Part shown: in pieces, positions 7,888 to 16,012 of the stretch
Position numbering within the stretch: position 1 is the first letter of the stretch
How the letters are laid out: each line of letters opens with the position of its first letter
Assembly (NCBI RefSeq): GCF_050789285.1
Contig: NZ_JBOUVX010000001.1
Location: forward strand, 1,116,001 to 1,180,000
Source: CAVPWP01 sp050789285
GTDB lineage: Bacteria > Pseudomonadota > Alphaproteobacteria > Rhodobacterales > Rhodobacteraceae
DNA: 64,000 nt
Reading direction: 5' to 3'
Notes under the pieces: model-generated
What the model was told of the DNA's origin: nothing
What the model saw: the letters and a program-made list of their open reading frames with translations, nothing else
Database searches by the model: none
Program-made: the position numbers and the translations under genes

Positions 7888-8427
7888 GTGACGATTGACC
7901 AGTTCCCCGCGACGGTGCGGGAAGGTGCGACCCGCCCCAGCGCAATGCCGGGCGGGCCCCAGCGAACGGTGCGGACCGAACGCGAACCTTCTTCCCTGCA
8001 ATGGACGCTGCCCGGCTTTGCGCCGATGACACGGATCACCACGTCCTTCGGCGAGGTGCACGCCCAGGCTCTGCGCGAACGCGACCTTGTCCGAACCCGC
8101 TCGGGCGAGTTCAAGCCGATCCGCTGGATCGACCGCATCGTGTTGGACGAGGAATTCCTGATCCGTCACCCCGATGCCCTGCCGGTGCTGATCCGCGCCA
8201 ATTCGCTTGGCCGCGGCCTGCCGCGCGCCGACGTGATGCTGTCGCCACGCCAGCCGATCGCGCCGGCACTGAACCACCTGCCGGGCACCGCGCGGACCGC
8301 GGCCGATCTTCTGGCCCGTCCCGGCGTCTTCCGGAAGACCGAGAACGTGCTGACCTACACGCTCTTCCACCTCGGTACGCCGGACTACGTGATGTGCGAA
8401 CGACTTTGGGTCCACGTCGCGCCCTGA
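7888..8427 (+). CDS. Hint-fold protein lacking the catalytic residues
   Basis: A 179-residue protein whose residues from about 45 follow the Hint (Hedgehog/intein) pattern: TRITTSFGEVHAQALRERD, then FKPIRWIDR and a LSPRQPI segment where the usual LSPQHR stands. The first catalytic position, normally Cys before F-PGT, is Gly (GFAPMTRI), and the conserved His of SPQHR is replaced. It therefore keeps the fold but probably cannot self-process. I chose the GTG at 7888 because AAGG lies eight bases upstream; the frame stays open to 7714, so a longer start is possible. It lies between the sulfur and chemotaxis blocks with no clear link to either. Confidence 0.65.
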   Translation: MTIDQFPATVREGATRPSAMPGGPQRTVRTEREPSSLQWTLPGFAPMTRITTSFGEVHAQALRERDLVRTRSGEFKPIRWIDRIVLDEEFLIRHPDALPVLIRANSLGRGLPRADVMLSPRQPIAPALNHLPGTARTAADLLARPGVFRKTENVLTYTLFHLGTPDYVMCERLWVHVAP

Positions 8428-8640
8428 GGCGCGCGCCGGATCCCCACGGGGTTTGCAGCAGGCGGAGGGGCAGCATCCGGCATTGGCCGGGCGCGGCCCC
8501 TCCGCCACCCTGAATTTCCCCGTGCCGCTCAACCGAATCTTCACTGCTTTGCGCGAGGTCTGACCCGACGAACCGGGGAAGGCGTGGGACGGCATGACTC
8601 TGGCGGGCGAACAGCGGCGGGGCGCCGGGGGCGGGGGCCG

Positions 8641-9702
8641 ATGACGCCGGACGCGCCTGCGGGCCTCACCCGCGTTCTGATCGTGGACGACTCGCGCACC
8701 ATCCGCACGATGCTGCGGGCGCTTCTGGCCGCTGATCCCCGGATCGCGGTGGTGGGCGAGGCCACCGATCCCTACGAAGCGCGCGAGGCGATCAAGGCGC
8801 TTGATCCCGATGTTCTGACGCTTGACGTCGAGATGCCGCGCATGAACGGATTGGACTTTCTCGGGCGTCTCATGCGGCTGCGGCCGATGCCTGTTGTCAT
8901 GGTGTCCACCCGCACCACCGAGAACAGCGAAACCGCCATCCGCGCGCTTTCGATCGGGGCGGTCGATTGCATCGACCTGTCGCGCTTTCGCGGCGATGCC
9001 GAAGGGGCCGTGCGCCTGGCCGACACGCTGGTCCAGGCCGCCCGCGCCTCGGTCGGCCGTCTTACCGCGCGGCCAAGGCCCGCGCAGGCCCGGCCCGCCG
9101 CCGCGCCGTTTCAGTGGAACGGCAGGATCGTCCTGATCGGAAGTTCGACGGGTGGGGTCGATGCTCTGGAACGCGTCTTGGCGGCCTATCCCGCGGACGG
9201 GCCGCCGACGCTGGTCGCCCAGCACATGCCGCCATCGTTCCTGCGCAGCTTCGCCGACCGGCTGAACGCGCAGGTCGCCCCGCAGGTGTCGGTGCTTGGC
9301 GCGGACGCGCTGCTCGAGACGGGCCGCGTCTACTTCGCGCCGGGCGGCGACAGCCATGGCATCGTCGTGGGGCGCGACCGTCTTCGGCTGCGCGCCATCG
9401 CCGACGATGGCACCGCGGCCTATGTGCCGTCGGTCGATCGCCTGTTCGCCTCGGCCGTCGGCGTGGCGCGCCAGGTCGTCGCGGTCCTGCTGACCGGCAT
9501 GGGCCGCGACGGCGCCGAAGCGATGCGCGACCTGCGTGCGGCCGGCGCGCATACCATCGTGCAAAGCGGCGACAGTTGCGTCATCGACGGCATGCCGCGC
9601 GCCGCCCGCGATCTTGACGCCGCGATCGAGGTGCGCCCCCTCGACGAGATCGGCGCGGCGATCCTGGCGGCCACCGGCCGCGCCGCCCTGGCCCGGACAT
9701 GA
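8641..9702 (+). CDS. cheB: Chemotaxis protein-glutamate methylesterase/deamidase CheB
   Basis: A 353-residue CheB. Residues about 10-125 are the receiver domain with acidic pocket D16/D17 and phosphoacceptor D62. The C-terminal methylesterase domain carries the catalytic triad signatures GSSTGG (Ser near 169), AQHMP and TGMGRDG. It removes methyl groups from chemoreceptors once phosphorylated by CheA. The ATG at 8641 gives the normal N-terminus; upstream in-frame codons are open but encode Gly/Arg-rich filler. Its stop overlaps the cheD start. Unlike most Rhodobacteraceae clusters, cheB and cheD here face the rest of the chemotaxis operon. Confidence 0.93.
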   Translation: MTPDAPAGLTRVLIVDDSRTIRTMLRALLAADPRIAVVGEATDPYEAREAIKALDPDVLTLDVEMPRMNGLDFLGRLMRLRPMPVVMVSTRTTENSETAIRALSIGAVDCIDLSRFRGDAEGAVRLADTLVQAARASVGRLTARPRPAQARPAAAPFQWNGRIVLIGSSTGGVDALERVLAAYPADGPPTLVAQHMPPSFLRSFADRLNAQVAPQVSVLGADALLETGRVYFAPGGDSHGIVVGRDRLRLRAIADDGTAAYVPSVDRLFASAVGVARQVVAVLLTGMGRDGAEAMRDLRAAGAHTIVQSGDSCVIDGMPRAARDLDAAIEVRPLDEIGAAILAATGRAALART

Positions 9703-10274
9703 GCCTCGCGGGGTCCGGGCCGCAGACGCGCCCGACCGTCGAGCGCAGGCTTTACATCGCACAGGGCGAGCATGTCGTATCCGACCATCCCGACACGGTG
9801 ATCACGACGATCCTGGGCTCGTGCGTGGCCGTCTGTCTTTGGGATCCCGCGACCGGAGTGGGCGGGATGAACCACATCCTGTTGCCCGATTTCGGGGGAC
9901 GCGGCGAGGCCGTCCCGGGGACCGGCGTCGCGGGCGCCGGGGTCTACCGGTTCGGCGCGGCCTTGATGGAGGTGCTCATCAACGACGTCCTCAAGGCGGG
10001 TGCCGGCGGGTCGCGCCTGCGCGCCAAGCTGTTCGGCGGGGCTGCGATGCTGGGGGCGGCCACCGAGATCGGGCCTTGCAACGTGGCCTTCGTCAGGCAG
10101 TTCCTGCGCCGCGAAGGGATCGCGATCGAGGCCGCCTCGACCGGCGGAACACGGGCCCGGCAGATCCGTTTCTGGCCGAACGGGGGCCAGGCCCGGCAGC
10201 GGCTTGTCGTGGCGGCGGCCAGGCCGGCTGCGCCGGCGGTCTTGCCCAAGGCAAGCGACGTCGAACTGTTCTGA
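9699..10274 (+). CDS. cheD: Chemoreceptor glutamine deamidase CheD
   Basis: A 191-residue CheD. The catalytic Cys lies in TTILGSCVAVCLWD and the catalytic His in GGMNHILLPD, with the later conserved AKLFGGAAM segment. CheD deamidates receptor glutamines to adjust signalling. It overlaps cheB by four bases (ATGA), so the two are translated together. The C-terminal region after RQIRFWPN is Ala/Arg-rich and less conserved. Confidence 0.93.
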   Translation: MSLAGSGPQTRPTVERRLYIAQGEHVVSDHPDTVITTILGSCVAVCLWDPATGVGGMNHILLPDFGGRGEAVPGTGVAGAGVYRFGAALMEVLINDVLKAGAGGSRLRAKLFGGAAMLGAATEIGPCNVAFVRQFLRREGIAIEAASTGGTRARQIRFWPNGGQARQRLVVAAARPAAPAVLPKASDVELF

Positions 10275-10300
10275 GTGTCCCCGAACAGGCCCCGTGGCGC

Positions 10301-10317
10301 CCGTGGATGTGCCACGG
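10301..10317. terminator. Small hairpin CCGTGG-atgtg-CCACGG after cheD
   Basis: A perfect six-base stem with a five-base loop 26 bp after the cheD stop, between converging genes. There is no T-run after it, so intrinsic termination is doubtful; it could still end transcription with Rho or stabilise a 3' end. The rest of 10275-10491 shows nothing clear. Confidence 0.3.
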
Positions 10318-10491
10318 CAAAGGTGCACGGGGGCCTGCGGCTGGTCTTTGCGCAGGTCTCCGCCCCGGTCGGCGCAGGCGGAGGCGGCCGCGAAGGCCCT
10401 TCGTGCCTTGTGGCGGATCCGGTGGTCTGCCGCGATCCGCGGCCTGCGTACGCCTGCGACTGCAAGCGTGGCGGCGCTCTGTCCGGGGCTT

Positions 10492-11235
10492 TCACAGAAG
10501 GGTCAGCCGGCCCGCCTCGTCCGCCGCCGTGTCGTGGGGCGGCCGTCGCGCGAAAAGCCGCTCGGAGACGCTGCGCAGACGCAGCGATCGGGCCAGATCG
10601 GCCGGCGCGGGAAGATCGGCGGGCAGCGCCGACGCAAGGGCCCCGGTCAGGCGGCCAAGATCGTCAAGCGTCTGTCGCAGCCGGTCAAGCTCTTGCAGGT
10701 CGCGGGCCGAGGACGCGCTTGGGGCCGCCGCGCCCTGGGGCAAGGCGCGCTCGATCCGGGCCGCGAGGCTGGACAGGGCGACCAGTTCGTCCGACAGGCG
10801 CGCGACAAGCTCGCGCACCGTCTGTCCCGCGCCGATATCAAGGCCCACGGCCCCGGGCCGCCCGGCAGCGCCGTTCCCGGACGTCCGGTCGCGGCCGCAC
10901 CGGTCCCGCTTCGCCGCGGATCTGCGGGGCCCTTCCGGAGTCGAGCCTTCGGGGTCTGGCCGGTCCGAGCCTGCTTCGCCTCGGGTGGCCCCGTCCGGTG
11001 TCGTTCCGCCCCGTTCGGCCGGGCCCAGCTTGGCCGCGCCGCCGTCGCCTCCGTGGCCGCGGTCCCGGTTGGCGCGATGCGGAACGGCCGCGTCTGCCCT
11101 CGAACCGTCGGGCAAGGCGCCTACCGGTCCAGCCCCGTCCGCGCGGGCGCCATGCGAGGAGTCCAAGCCCCGTGCGAAGTCATCCGCCGCGGCGCGGTCC
11201 GGCGCCGTCCTTCGGGACCCGGGCAAACCGGTCAC
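10492..11235 (-). CDS. Low-complexity protein at the end of the chemotaxis operon
   Basis: A 247-residue protein I cannot assign. Residues 1-125 are highly charged and Gly/Arg/Asp-rich, probably disordered. Residues about 130-247 are predicted helical, with heptad-like Leu spacing (LVARLSDELVALSSLAARIE, then LQELDRLRQTLDDLG), suggesting a coiled coil. Its start overlaps the stop of the upstream cheY by four bases, good evidence that it is a translated member of the operon. It could be a phosphatase or localisation partner for Che proteins; that is speculation. The N-terminal half may be over-long, but no closer start has a better ribosome site. Confidence 0.55.
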   Translation of the reverse strand: MTGLPGSRRTAPDRAAADDFARGLDSSHGARADGAGPVGALPDGSRADAAVPHRANRDRGHGGDGGAAKLGPAERGGTTPDGATRGEAGSDRPDPEGSTPEGPRRSAAKRDRCGRDRTSGNGAAGRPGAVGLDIGAGQTVRELVARLSDELVALSSLAARIERALPQGAAAPSASSARDLQELDRLRQTLDDLGRLTGALASALPADLPAPADLARSLRLRSVSERLFARRPPHDTAADEAGRLTLL

Positions 11236-11618
11236 AGCCGCCCCACGACGGCCTCGATCGCGGTCTTCAACTCCTGCGGCGTGAAGGGCTTGCGCAGGTA
11301 GTTGTTCATGCCCAGCCGGCGCCCCTGATCGATGATCTGCGCCTCGGCCCGCCCGGTGATCAGAAGAAAGCCGATGCGCGCGGTGCGCGGGCTTTGCCGC
11401 AGCGCGTGCAGAAGGTGAAGCCCGTCCATGCCGGGCATGTTGTAGTCCGAGATCACCAGGTGCGCCGGGCTGTGCGCGAGCGTGGCAAGCGCGCCCGGCC
11501 CATCGGCGGCGCTGGCCACGTTGCGGATCCCGATCGCGTCCAGCGCCTGGGTGATCAGGCCGCGGCTGGTCGACATGTCGTCGACCACCAGGATGCGCAG
11601 CTGCTCGCGAAGCGACAT
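11232..11618 (-). CDS. cheY: Single-domain response regulator CheY
   Basis: A 128-residue receiver protein. The acidic pair D13/D14, phosphoacceptor D58 (VISDYNMPGMDG) and Lys in YLRKPFTP are present, with Thr at the switch position in LLITGRA. It takes phosphate from CheA and acts at the flagellar motor or as a phosphate sink. It is the second receiver gene of this operon, downstream of cheR by one base, matching the cheY1-A-W-R-Y2 order known from chemotaxis operon 1 of Rhodobacter sphaeroides. Confidence 0.92.
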   Translation of the reverse strand: MSLREQLRILVVDDMSTSRGLITQALDAIGIRNVASAADGPGALATLAHSPAHLVISDYNMPGMDGLHLLHALRQSPRTARIGFLLITGRAEAQIIDQGRRLGMNNYLRKPFTPQELKTAIEAVVGRL

Positions 11619-11619
11619 G

Positions 11620-12495
11620 TCAGGTTCCCCCGTTGCGAAGCGGTCCGGCGCGCCGGTAGGTGGTCACGCCGGCCCCGGCCAGGTCGGGCGCGGCGCCGTC
11701 CTGCACCCGCTCGGAATGGCCAAGAAAGAGCCATCCCCCCGGGGTCAGCGCGGCGGCGAAGCGCGGCCAGAGCCGGCGTTGCGTATCGGTGTCGAAGTAG
11801 ATCACCACGTTGCGGCAGAAGATGGCGTCGAAGGGACATCGCATCGGCCAGGGATCGAGAAGGTTGAGGGCACGAAAGCTGACCAGTTCGCGCAGGGCCG
11901 GGCGGATGTCGATCGCGGCGTCGGCGGGGCCCGGCACGCCAAGCGTGGCGATGTCGGCCGCCGGCAGGCTGGCCACCGCGGCACGCGGATAGAGCCCCTT
12001 GCGCGCCTCGTCCAGGACGTGGCGGTCGATGTCGGTCGCCAGCACCCGCAGGTCGAGCTGCCCGGCGTCCGGCGCGGCCCGCAGAAGTTCAACAGCGATC
12101 GAATAGGCCTCCTGTCCGGTCGAGCATCCCGCCGACCAGATCCGCACCCGGCCGCCGGCGCGCGCCCGCGCCACAAGCCCGGGCAGGACCGACGTGCGCA
12201 GGGTGTCGAAATGGTGCCGCTCGCGGAAGAACTGGGTGACGTTCGTGGTCAGGGCCGCAACCAGCTCAAGCCGCTCGGCCTGGCCATCGGCGGCCTCGAC
12301 GAAGTCGAGGTAGTCCTCGATCCGCGCCACGCCAAGCGCGCGCAGCCGCCGGGCAAGGCGCGACTGCACCATGGGCGCCTTGACGTCGGGGATTTGCAGG
12401 CCCGCCTCGCGCCGGGCAATCGCCGCCACGCGGGCGAAGTGCGCCGGCGCGAGCGGTGCGGCGAGCGGCCCGCCCGGGCACGGCAGCGCGGTCAC
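11620..12495 (-). CDS. cheR: Chemotaxis protein methyltransferase CheR
   Basis: A 291-residue CheR. It has the N-terminal helical domain (about 20-85) and the SAM-dependent catalytic domain with FFRERHHFD, the glycine motif IWSAGCSTGQEAYS, LATDID and FCRNVVIYFD. It methylates chemoreceptor glutamates, opposing CheB. Its start overlaps the cheW stop by four bases, and cheY follows directly, so the block is tightly coupled. No pentapeptide-binding extension beyond the normal beta subdomain is obvious. Confidence 0.93.
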   Translation of the reverse strand: MTALPCPGGPLAAPLAPAHFARVAAIARREAGLQIPDVKAPMVQSRLARRLRALGVARIEDYLDFVEAADGQAERLELVAALTTNVTQFFRERHHFDTLRTSVLPGLVARARAGGRVRIWSAGCSTGQEAYSIAVELLRAAPDAGQLDLRVLATDIDRHVLDEARKGLYPRAAVASLPAADIATLGVPGPADAAIDIRPALRELVSFRALNLLDPWPMRCPFDAIFCRNVVIYFDTDTQRRLWPRFAAALTPGGWLFLGHSERVQDGAAPDLAGAGVTTYRRAGPLRNGGT

Positions 12496-12986
12496 GCGGC
12501 CTCCTCGGTCATGCCCGGCAGGACCTGATCGAGATCGAGAAGCCGCACCATCCGCCCTTCGATCAGGGTCAGCGACTGCACGAAACCCCGCCCGGCACCG
12601 GTGGCAAGTTCGGGCGGGGCCTGAAGCTCAGACCGCGGGATCGTCAGGATGTCCGAGACCGCATCGACCCGCAGCCCTACCGTGCGTCCGCCGCTTTGGA
12701 CCACGATGATGACGTGGCGCGCATCCGGCCCTTCGGTGGCCAGGCCAAGACGCAGCGCCAGGTCGAGCACCGGCAGCACGGTGCCGCGCAGGTTGATCAC
12801 CCCGCGCACGAAGGCCGGGGCGTGGGGCAGCGAGGTCGCGTGGGTCCAGCTTCGGATCTCGCGGACCTGCATGATGTCGACCGAATATTCCTGTTCGCCG
12901 ACGCGGAAGGTCAAAAGCTCGATCTCGGCGCTGTCGCCGGTCGGCGGGGGGGCTTCGGCCGGGGGAAGGGAAGGCTGCATCGTCAC
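12492..12986 (-). CDS. cheW: Chemotaxis coupling protein CheW
   Basis: A 164-residue CheW-fold protein linking CheA to receptors. The usual elements are visible: ELLTFRVGEQEYSVDI, REIRSWTHATSLPHAPAF, GVINLRGTVLPVLDL and the C-terminal LLDLDQVLPG. The first 20 residues are Pro/Ala-rich. It overlaps cheA upstream and cheR downstream by four bases each, so its dose should track both. Confidence 0.93.
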   Translation of the reverse strand: MTMQPSLPPAEAPPPTGDSAEIELLTFRVGEQEYSVDIMQVREIRSWTHATSLPHAPAFVRGVINLRGTVLPVLDLALRLGLATEGPDARHVIIVVQSGGRTVGLRVDAVSDILTIPRSELQAPPELATGAGRGFVQSLTLIEGRMVRLLDLDQVLPGMTEEAA

Positions 12987-15244
12987 GCGCTCCGTCTGAG
13001 GGCTGGGGTCTGTGGGCCGCGCCCGGCGGCGGTCGCCACGAGGTCGGCCGGATCGAGGATCAGCGCGATCTTGCCATCGCCGAGGATCGTCGCCGCGCTG
13101 ACCCCGGGAACGCGGCCATAGCTGTCCTGCAGGCCCTTGATCACGACCTGGCGCTGATCCTCGATCCCGTCGACGACAAGCGCCGCGCGCGTGCCGTCTT
13201 CCTGACCGAGAAGGAGCACGATGGCGCCGGCAAGGATCTCGCCCGCCGCGCGATAGCCAAGCGCCACCCCAAGATCGAGCAGCGGAACGACCTGGCCGCG
13301 CACCGCGATCACGGGCTCGTCCGGGCCGACCAGGCGCACGTCCGCGGGCGACACCGACAGCGTCTCGGTGATGGCGTTGAGCGGCATGACGAGGGTCTGG
13401 CCGGCGACCCGAACGACCATCCCGTCCAGCACCGCAAGCGTAAGCGGCAGCGAGATGGTGAAGCGCGTGCCGCGCCCTGGGTCCGAGGCGATCGCGATGC
13501 GCCCGCCCAGCGTCGTGATCGCGCTGCGCACCACGTCCATGCCCACGCCGCGTCCCGACAGGTTCGACACGGCGCTTGCCGTCGAGAAGCCGGGCAGGAA
13601 CAGAAGCGCGTCGATGTCCGGATCGCTCAGGGTCTGCCCGGGCGGGATCAGGCCCTTCGCCTCGGCGATGCTCTGGACCTTCGGCCGGTCGATGCCGCGG
13701 CCGTCGTCCGCCACCTCGATCACCACCCGGCCCGAGCGGTGGATGGCCGAAAGCGTGATGCGGCCTTCGGGCGGCTTGCCGGCGGCGATCCGGTCTGCGG
13801 GCGGCTCGAGCCCGTGGTCGACGGCATTGCGCACCATGTGCGTCAGCGGGTCGGCCAGGCGCTCGATCACGGTCTTGTCGATCTCGGTTGCCTCACCCTC
13901 GGTCCGAAGGCGCACGGACTTGCCGACATCGGCCGAGGCCTCGCGCACGATCCGCGCCATGCGCTGGAACAGCGGCTTCACCGGTTGCGCGCGGATCATC
14001 ATGACGCTGTCCTGGATGTCGCGGGTCAGCTGAAGGAATTCGTCAAGCCCGGCCGCCACCCGGACGTCGGCGGCAAGGCCCGCGCCGGCGACCGCCTGCG
14101 ACAGCATGGCCTGGTTGATGACCAGTTCGCCCACCAGATTGACCAGTCGGTCGATCCGGTCGAGGTCGACCCGGACCGTCGGACCCGCAGCGCCCGCGGC
14201 CGCGCCCGGCGCGGCGTCCGCCCGGCCGGCCGACGCGTCGCCAGCCGCGCCGCCAGCCCCGGCAGGGCTGGCGGGAGGGGTGCCGGGAAGGGTGGCGGCA
14301 GGGGCGGCAGCGGCGGGCAGATCGGGGGTGAAGATTGCGGATGGGGCGGTGGAAGAGTCAGGGATCGGGGCAGGGGCCACGACGGGGCCGTCGTCCAGGA
14401 CGGCGCCGGTCGGGTCGGATTCCGAGTTGCGGTCATCCCAGATGCCCGGGGCCTCGAGGTCGCACAGGCCCACGACGAATTCGAAGACCTCGCGGATCGC
14501 CGCGGCCTTGACCCCCGTGGTCAGGACGACGTCCCATCCGATCAGCGCCGAGGCCGGATCATAGGCCGCAAGGTCGGGCAGGGCGGCATGGGTGCAGCGT
14601 GCCTCGAGGCGGCCCAGGTCAGCAAGCGCCCGCAGCAGGAAGGCAGGCTCGTTCCCGGTGGCGTAAAGCGCGGGGTTGGGCCGAAAACGGATCGACACCT
14701 CCCTTTCGGCGGCAGGGGCCGCGCGGTCGGCGTTGTGGGCGGCCGCGCCGTCCCGGGCCCCGTCGGGACCCGGCGCGAGTCCCAGGTCGAACTCAAGGTC
14801 GATCGCCATCGGCGTGAAGGCGGGCGCGGTGCCGTCGTCGTCGTCGGCGGCGGCGTCGTCCCCGACAAGCGCGCCAAGCGCTTCGGCCACGGGCGCGGTG
14901 GCGGCGGCGTCCGCCGGCAGGCCATCGCGCGCCGCGCGCACCAGGTCGGCCAGCGCGTCGCCGCCCGCGAAGAAGGCGCGGATCGCCCCGGGTCCGGGGT
15001 CGAGGCGGCCTGCGCGCAGCGCGTCCAGCGCGGTTTCGAAGCCATGCGCGAAGCGCACGAGGTCCTCGAGCCCGAAGGCCCCAGCGCCGCCCTTGATCGA
15101 ATGCACGGCGCGAAAGACGGTGTTGACCGTGTCGGCGTCGCGCGCGCCCGCCTCGATGGCGTCAAGGCCGTCTTGCAGCGCCTCGAGCAGTTCTTCGCAT
15201 TCGACGAAGAACGAGGCGCGGATCTCCTGCATGGGGTCGGTCAT
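12983..15244 (-). CDS. cheA: Chemotaxis histidine kinase CheA
   Basis: A 753-residue CheA. The Hpt domain (1-105) carries the phosphorylated His at 48 in RAVHSIKGGAGAFG. A variable Ala/Asp-rich region follows, then a Pro/Ala linker near 300-345, the dimerisation helices from about 350 (VRVDLDRIDRLVNLVGELVI), the ATPase domain (HMVRNAVDHGLEPP, VADDGRGID, GRGVGMDVV) and a C-terminal CheW-like domain. All kinase boxes appear intact. It phosphorylates the two CheY proteins of this operon and CheB. It lies ten bases after the first cheY and overlaps cheW. Confidence 0.94.
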   Translation of the reverse strand: MTDPMQEIRASFFVECEELLEALQDGLDAIEAGARDADTVNTVFRAVHSIKGGAGAFGLEDLVRFAHGFETALDALRAGRLDPGPGAIRAFFAGGDALADLVRAARDGLPADAAATAPVAEALGALVGDDAAADDDDGTAPAFTPMAIDLEFDLGLAPGPDGARDGAAAHNADRAAPAAEREVSIRFRPNPALYATGNEPAFLLRALADLGRLEARCTHAALPDLAAYDPASALIGWDVVLTTGVKAAAIREVFEFVVGLCDLEAPGIWDDRNSESDPTGAVLDDGPVVAPAPIPDSSTAPSAIFTPDLPAAAAPAATLPGTPPASPAGAGGAAGDASAGRADAAPGAAAGAAGPTVRVDLDRIDRLVNLVGELVINQAMLSQAVAGAGLAADVRVAAGLDEFLQLTRDIQDSVMMIRAQPVKPLFQRMARIVREASADVGKSVRLRTEGEATEIDKTVIERLADPLTHMVRNAVDHGLEPPADRIAAGKPPEGRITLSAIHRSGRVVIEVADDGRGIDRPKVQSIAEAKGLIPPGQTLSDPDIDALLFLPGFSTASAVSNLSGRGVGMDVVRSAITTLGGRIAIASDPGRGTRFTISLPLTLAVLDGMVVRVAGQTLVMPLNAITETLSVSPADVRLVGPDEPVIAVRGQVVPLLDLGVALGYRAAGEILAGAIVLLLGQEDGTRAALVVDGIEDQRQVVIKGLQDSYGRVPGVSAATILGDGKIALILDPADLVATAAGRGPQTPALRRSA

Positions 15245-15254
15245 GGCGCCCTCG

Positions 15255-15614
15255 TCAGCCCGCCACCATGCGCAGCGCGCGCACCAGTTTCTCGGGGTCG
15301 AAGGGTTTGACGATCCAGCCCGTCGCCCCGGCGTCGCGCGCCCGCGCCTTCAGGTCGGCCGCGCTCTCGGTGGTCAGCACCAGGATCGGCACGGCGCGCA
15401 TCCGGTCCTGCCGGCGCACCGCGTCGATGAAACCGAACCCGTCGAGGCGTGGCATGTTGATGTCGGTGATAATCGCGTCAGGCGCCAGCGTTTCCAGAAG
15501 GTCAAGCCCGTGCTGGCCGTCCTCGGCGAGGTGGGCGGTGAATCCGGCCTCGGTCAGGGCCAGTCGCAGCATGTCGCGCATGGTGCGGCTGTCGTCGACG
15601 GCAAGCACCTGCAT
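15255..15614 (-). CDS. cheY: Single-domain response regulator CheY (first of two)
   Basis: A 119-residue receiver protein with D7/D8, phosphoacceptor D51 (IITDINMPRLDG), Thr in LVLTTES and Lys in WIVKPFDPEKL. It sits between the STAS gene (two bases upstream) and cheA. Two CheY copies in one operon usually split motor binding and phosphate-sink roles; sequence alone does not say which is which. Confidence 0.92.
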   Translation of the reverse strand: MQVLAVDDSRTMRDMLRLALTEAGFTAHLAEDGQHGLDLLETLAPDAIITDINMPRLDGFGFIDAVRRQDRMRAVPILVLTTESAADLKARARDAGATGWIVKPFDPEKLVRALRMVAG

Positions 15615-15616
15615 CC

Positions 15617-15946
15617 TCAGGCCGCCGGCGCCAGGAAGTGGTCGGGGTCGATCCCCATCATCACGATCTGTCCCGCAGTGTCGGCGGGAAGTTCGTGCAC
15701 GCGGAAGGCGCGGCCGTCGTGTCGCCAGGTCGCCGCGGCCACCATCAGCGTCTGCAGGCCAAGCGCCCCGATCATCGTACAGGCGCCCCCGTCAAGGTCG
15801 AGGTCCGCGCCGCGTGCGGCGCGCAGCGCCCCGGTCAGAGAGGCGGCCGCACGCGTGTCAAGGCGCGCGGGCAGGGCGAGGCAGGTCCGGCCCGGCGTCC
15901 GGTCCAGCGTCTGGCCTGTGGCGTCTTGCGAATCTATGTCGGTCAT
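15617..15946 (-). CDS. STAS-domain protein heading the chemotaxis operon
   Basis: A 109-residue single STAS domain of the anti-sigma-factor-antagonist type: short N-terminus, LPARLDTRAAASL strand-helix, DLDLDGGACTMIGALGLQTL core, and C-terminal helix. The usual phosphorylated Ser after the core strand is replaced by Thr-Met-Ile-Gly, so a standard phospho-switch is uncertain. In Rhodobacter the first open frame of chemotaxis operon 1 occupies this place. A good AAGGGGA ribosome site precedes the ATG, and a CtrA-like box lies 51 bases upstream. Confidence 0.8.
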   Translation of the reverse strand: MTDIDSQDATGQTLDRTPGRTCLALPARLDTRAAASLTGALRAARGADLDLDGGACTMIGALGLQTLMVAAATWRHDGRAFRVHELPADTAGQIVMMGIDPDHFLAPAA

Positions 15947-15997
15947 TGCGCTTCCCCTTGGCTTCGGACCCTTTCGAGCCCTTTAGGGGACGGCGCG

Positions 15998-16012
15998 TTA
16001 AGGCCGGGTTAC
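15998..16012 (-). promoter_or_regulatory. CtrA-like box before the chemotaxis operon
   Basis: On the minus strand the sequence reads GTAA-CCCGGCC-TTAAC, eight of nine fixed bases of the CtrA consensus TTAA-N7-TTAAC. It overlaps the glk stop codon and lies 51 bases before the STAS start codon. The same 51-base gap separates the box and chosen start of cckA. CtrA control of chemotaxis operon 1 is known in Rhodobacter sphaeroides; here it is a prediction. Confidence 0.55.

Noticed and set aside
15947..15985. Flagellar sigma-28 promoter for the chemotaxis operon
   Set aside because: TAAA followed by a CCGA-like sequence matches only about half of the consensus; the CtrA-like box is a better candidate.
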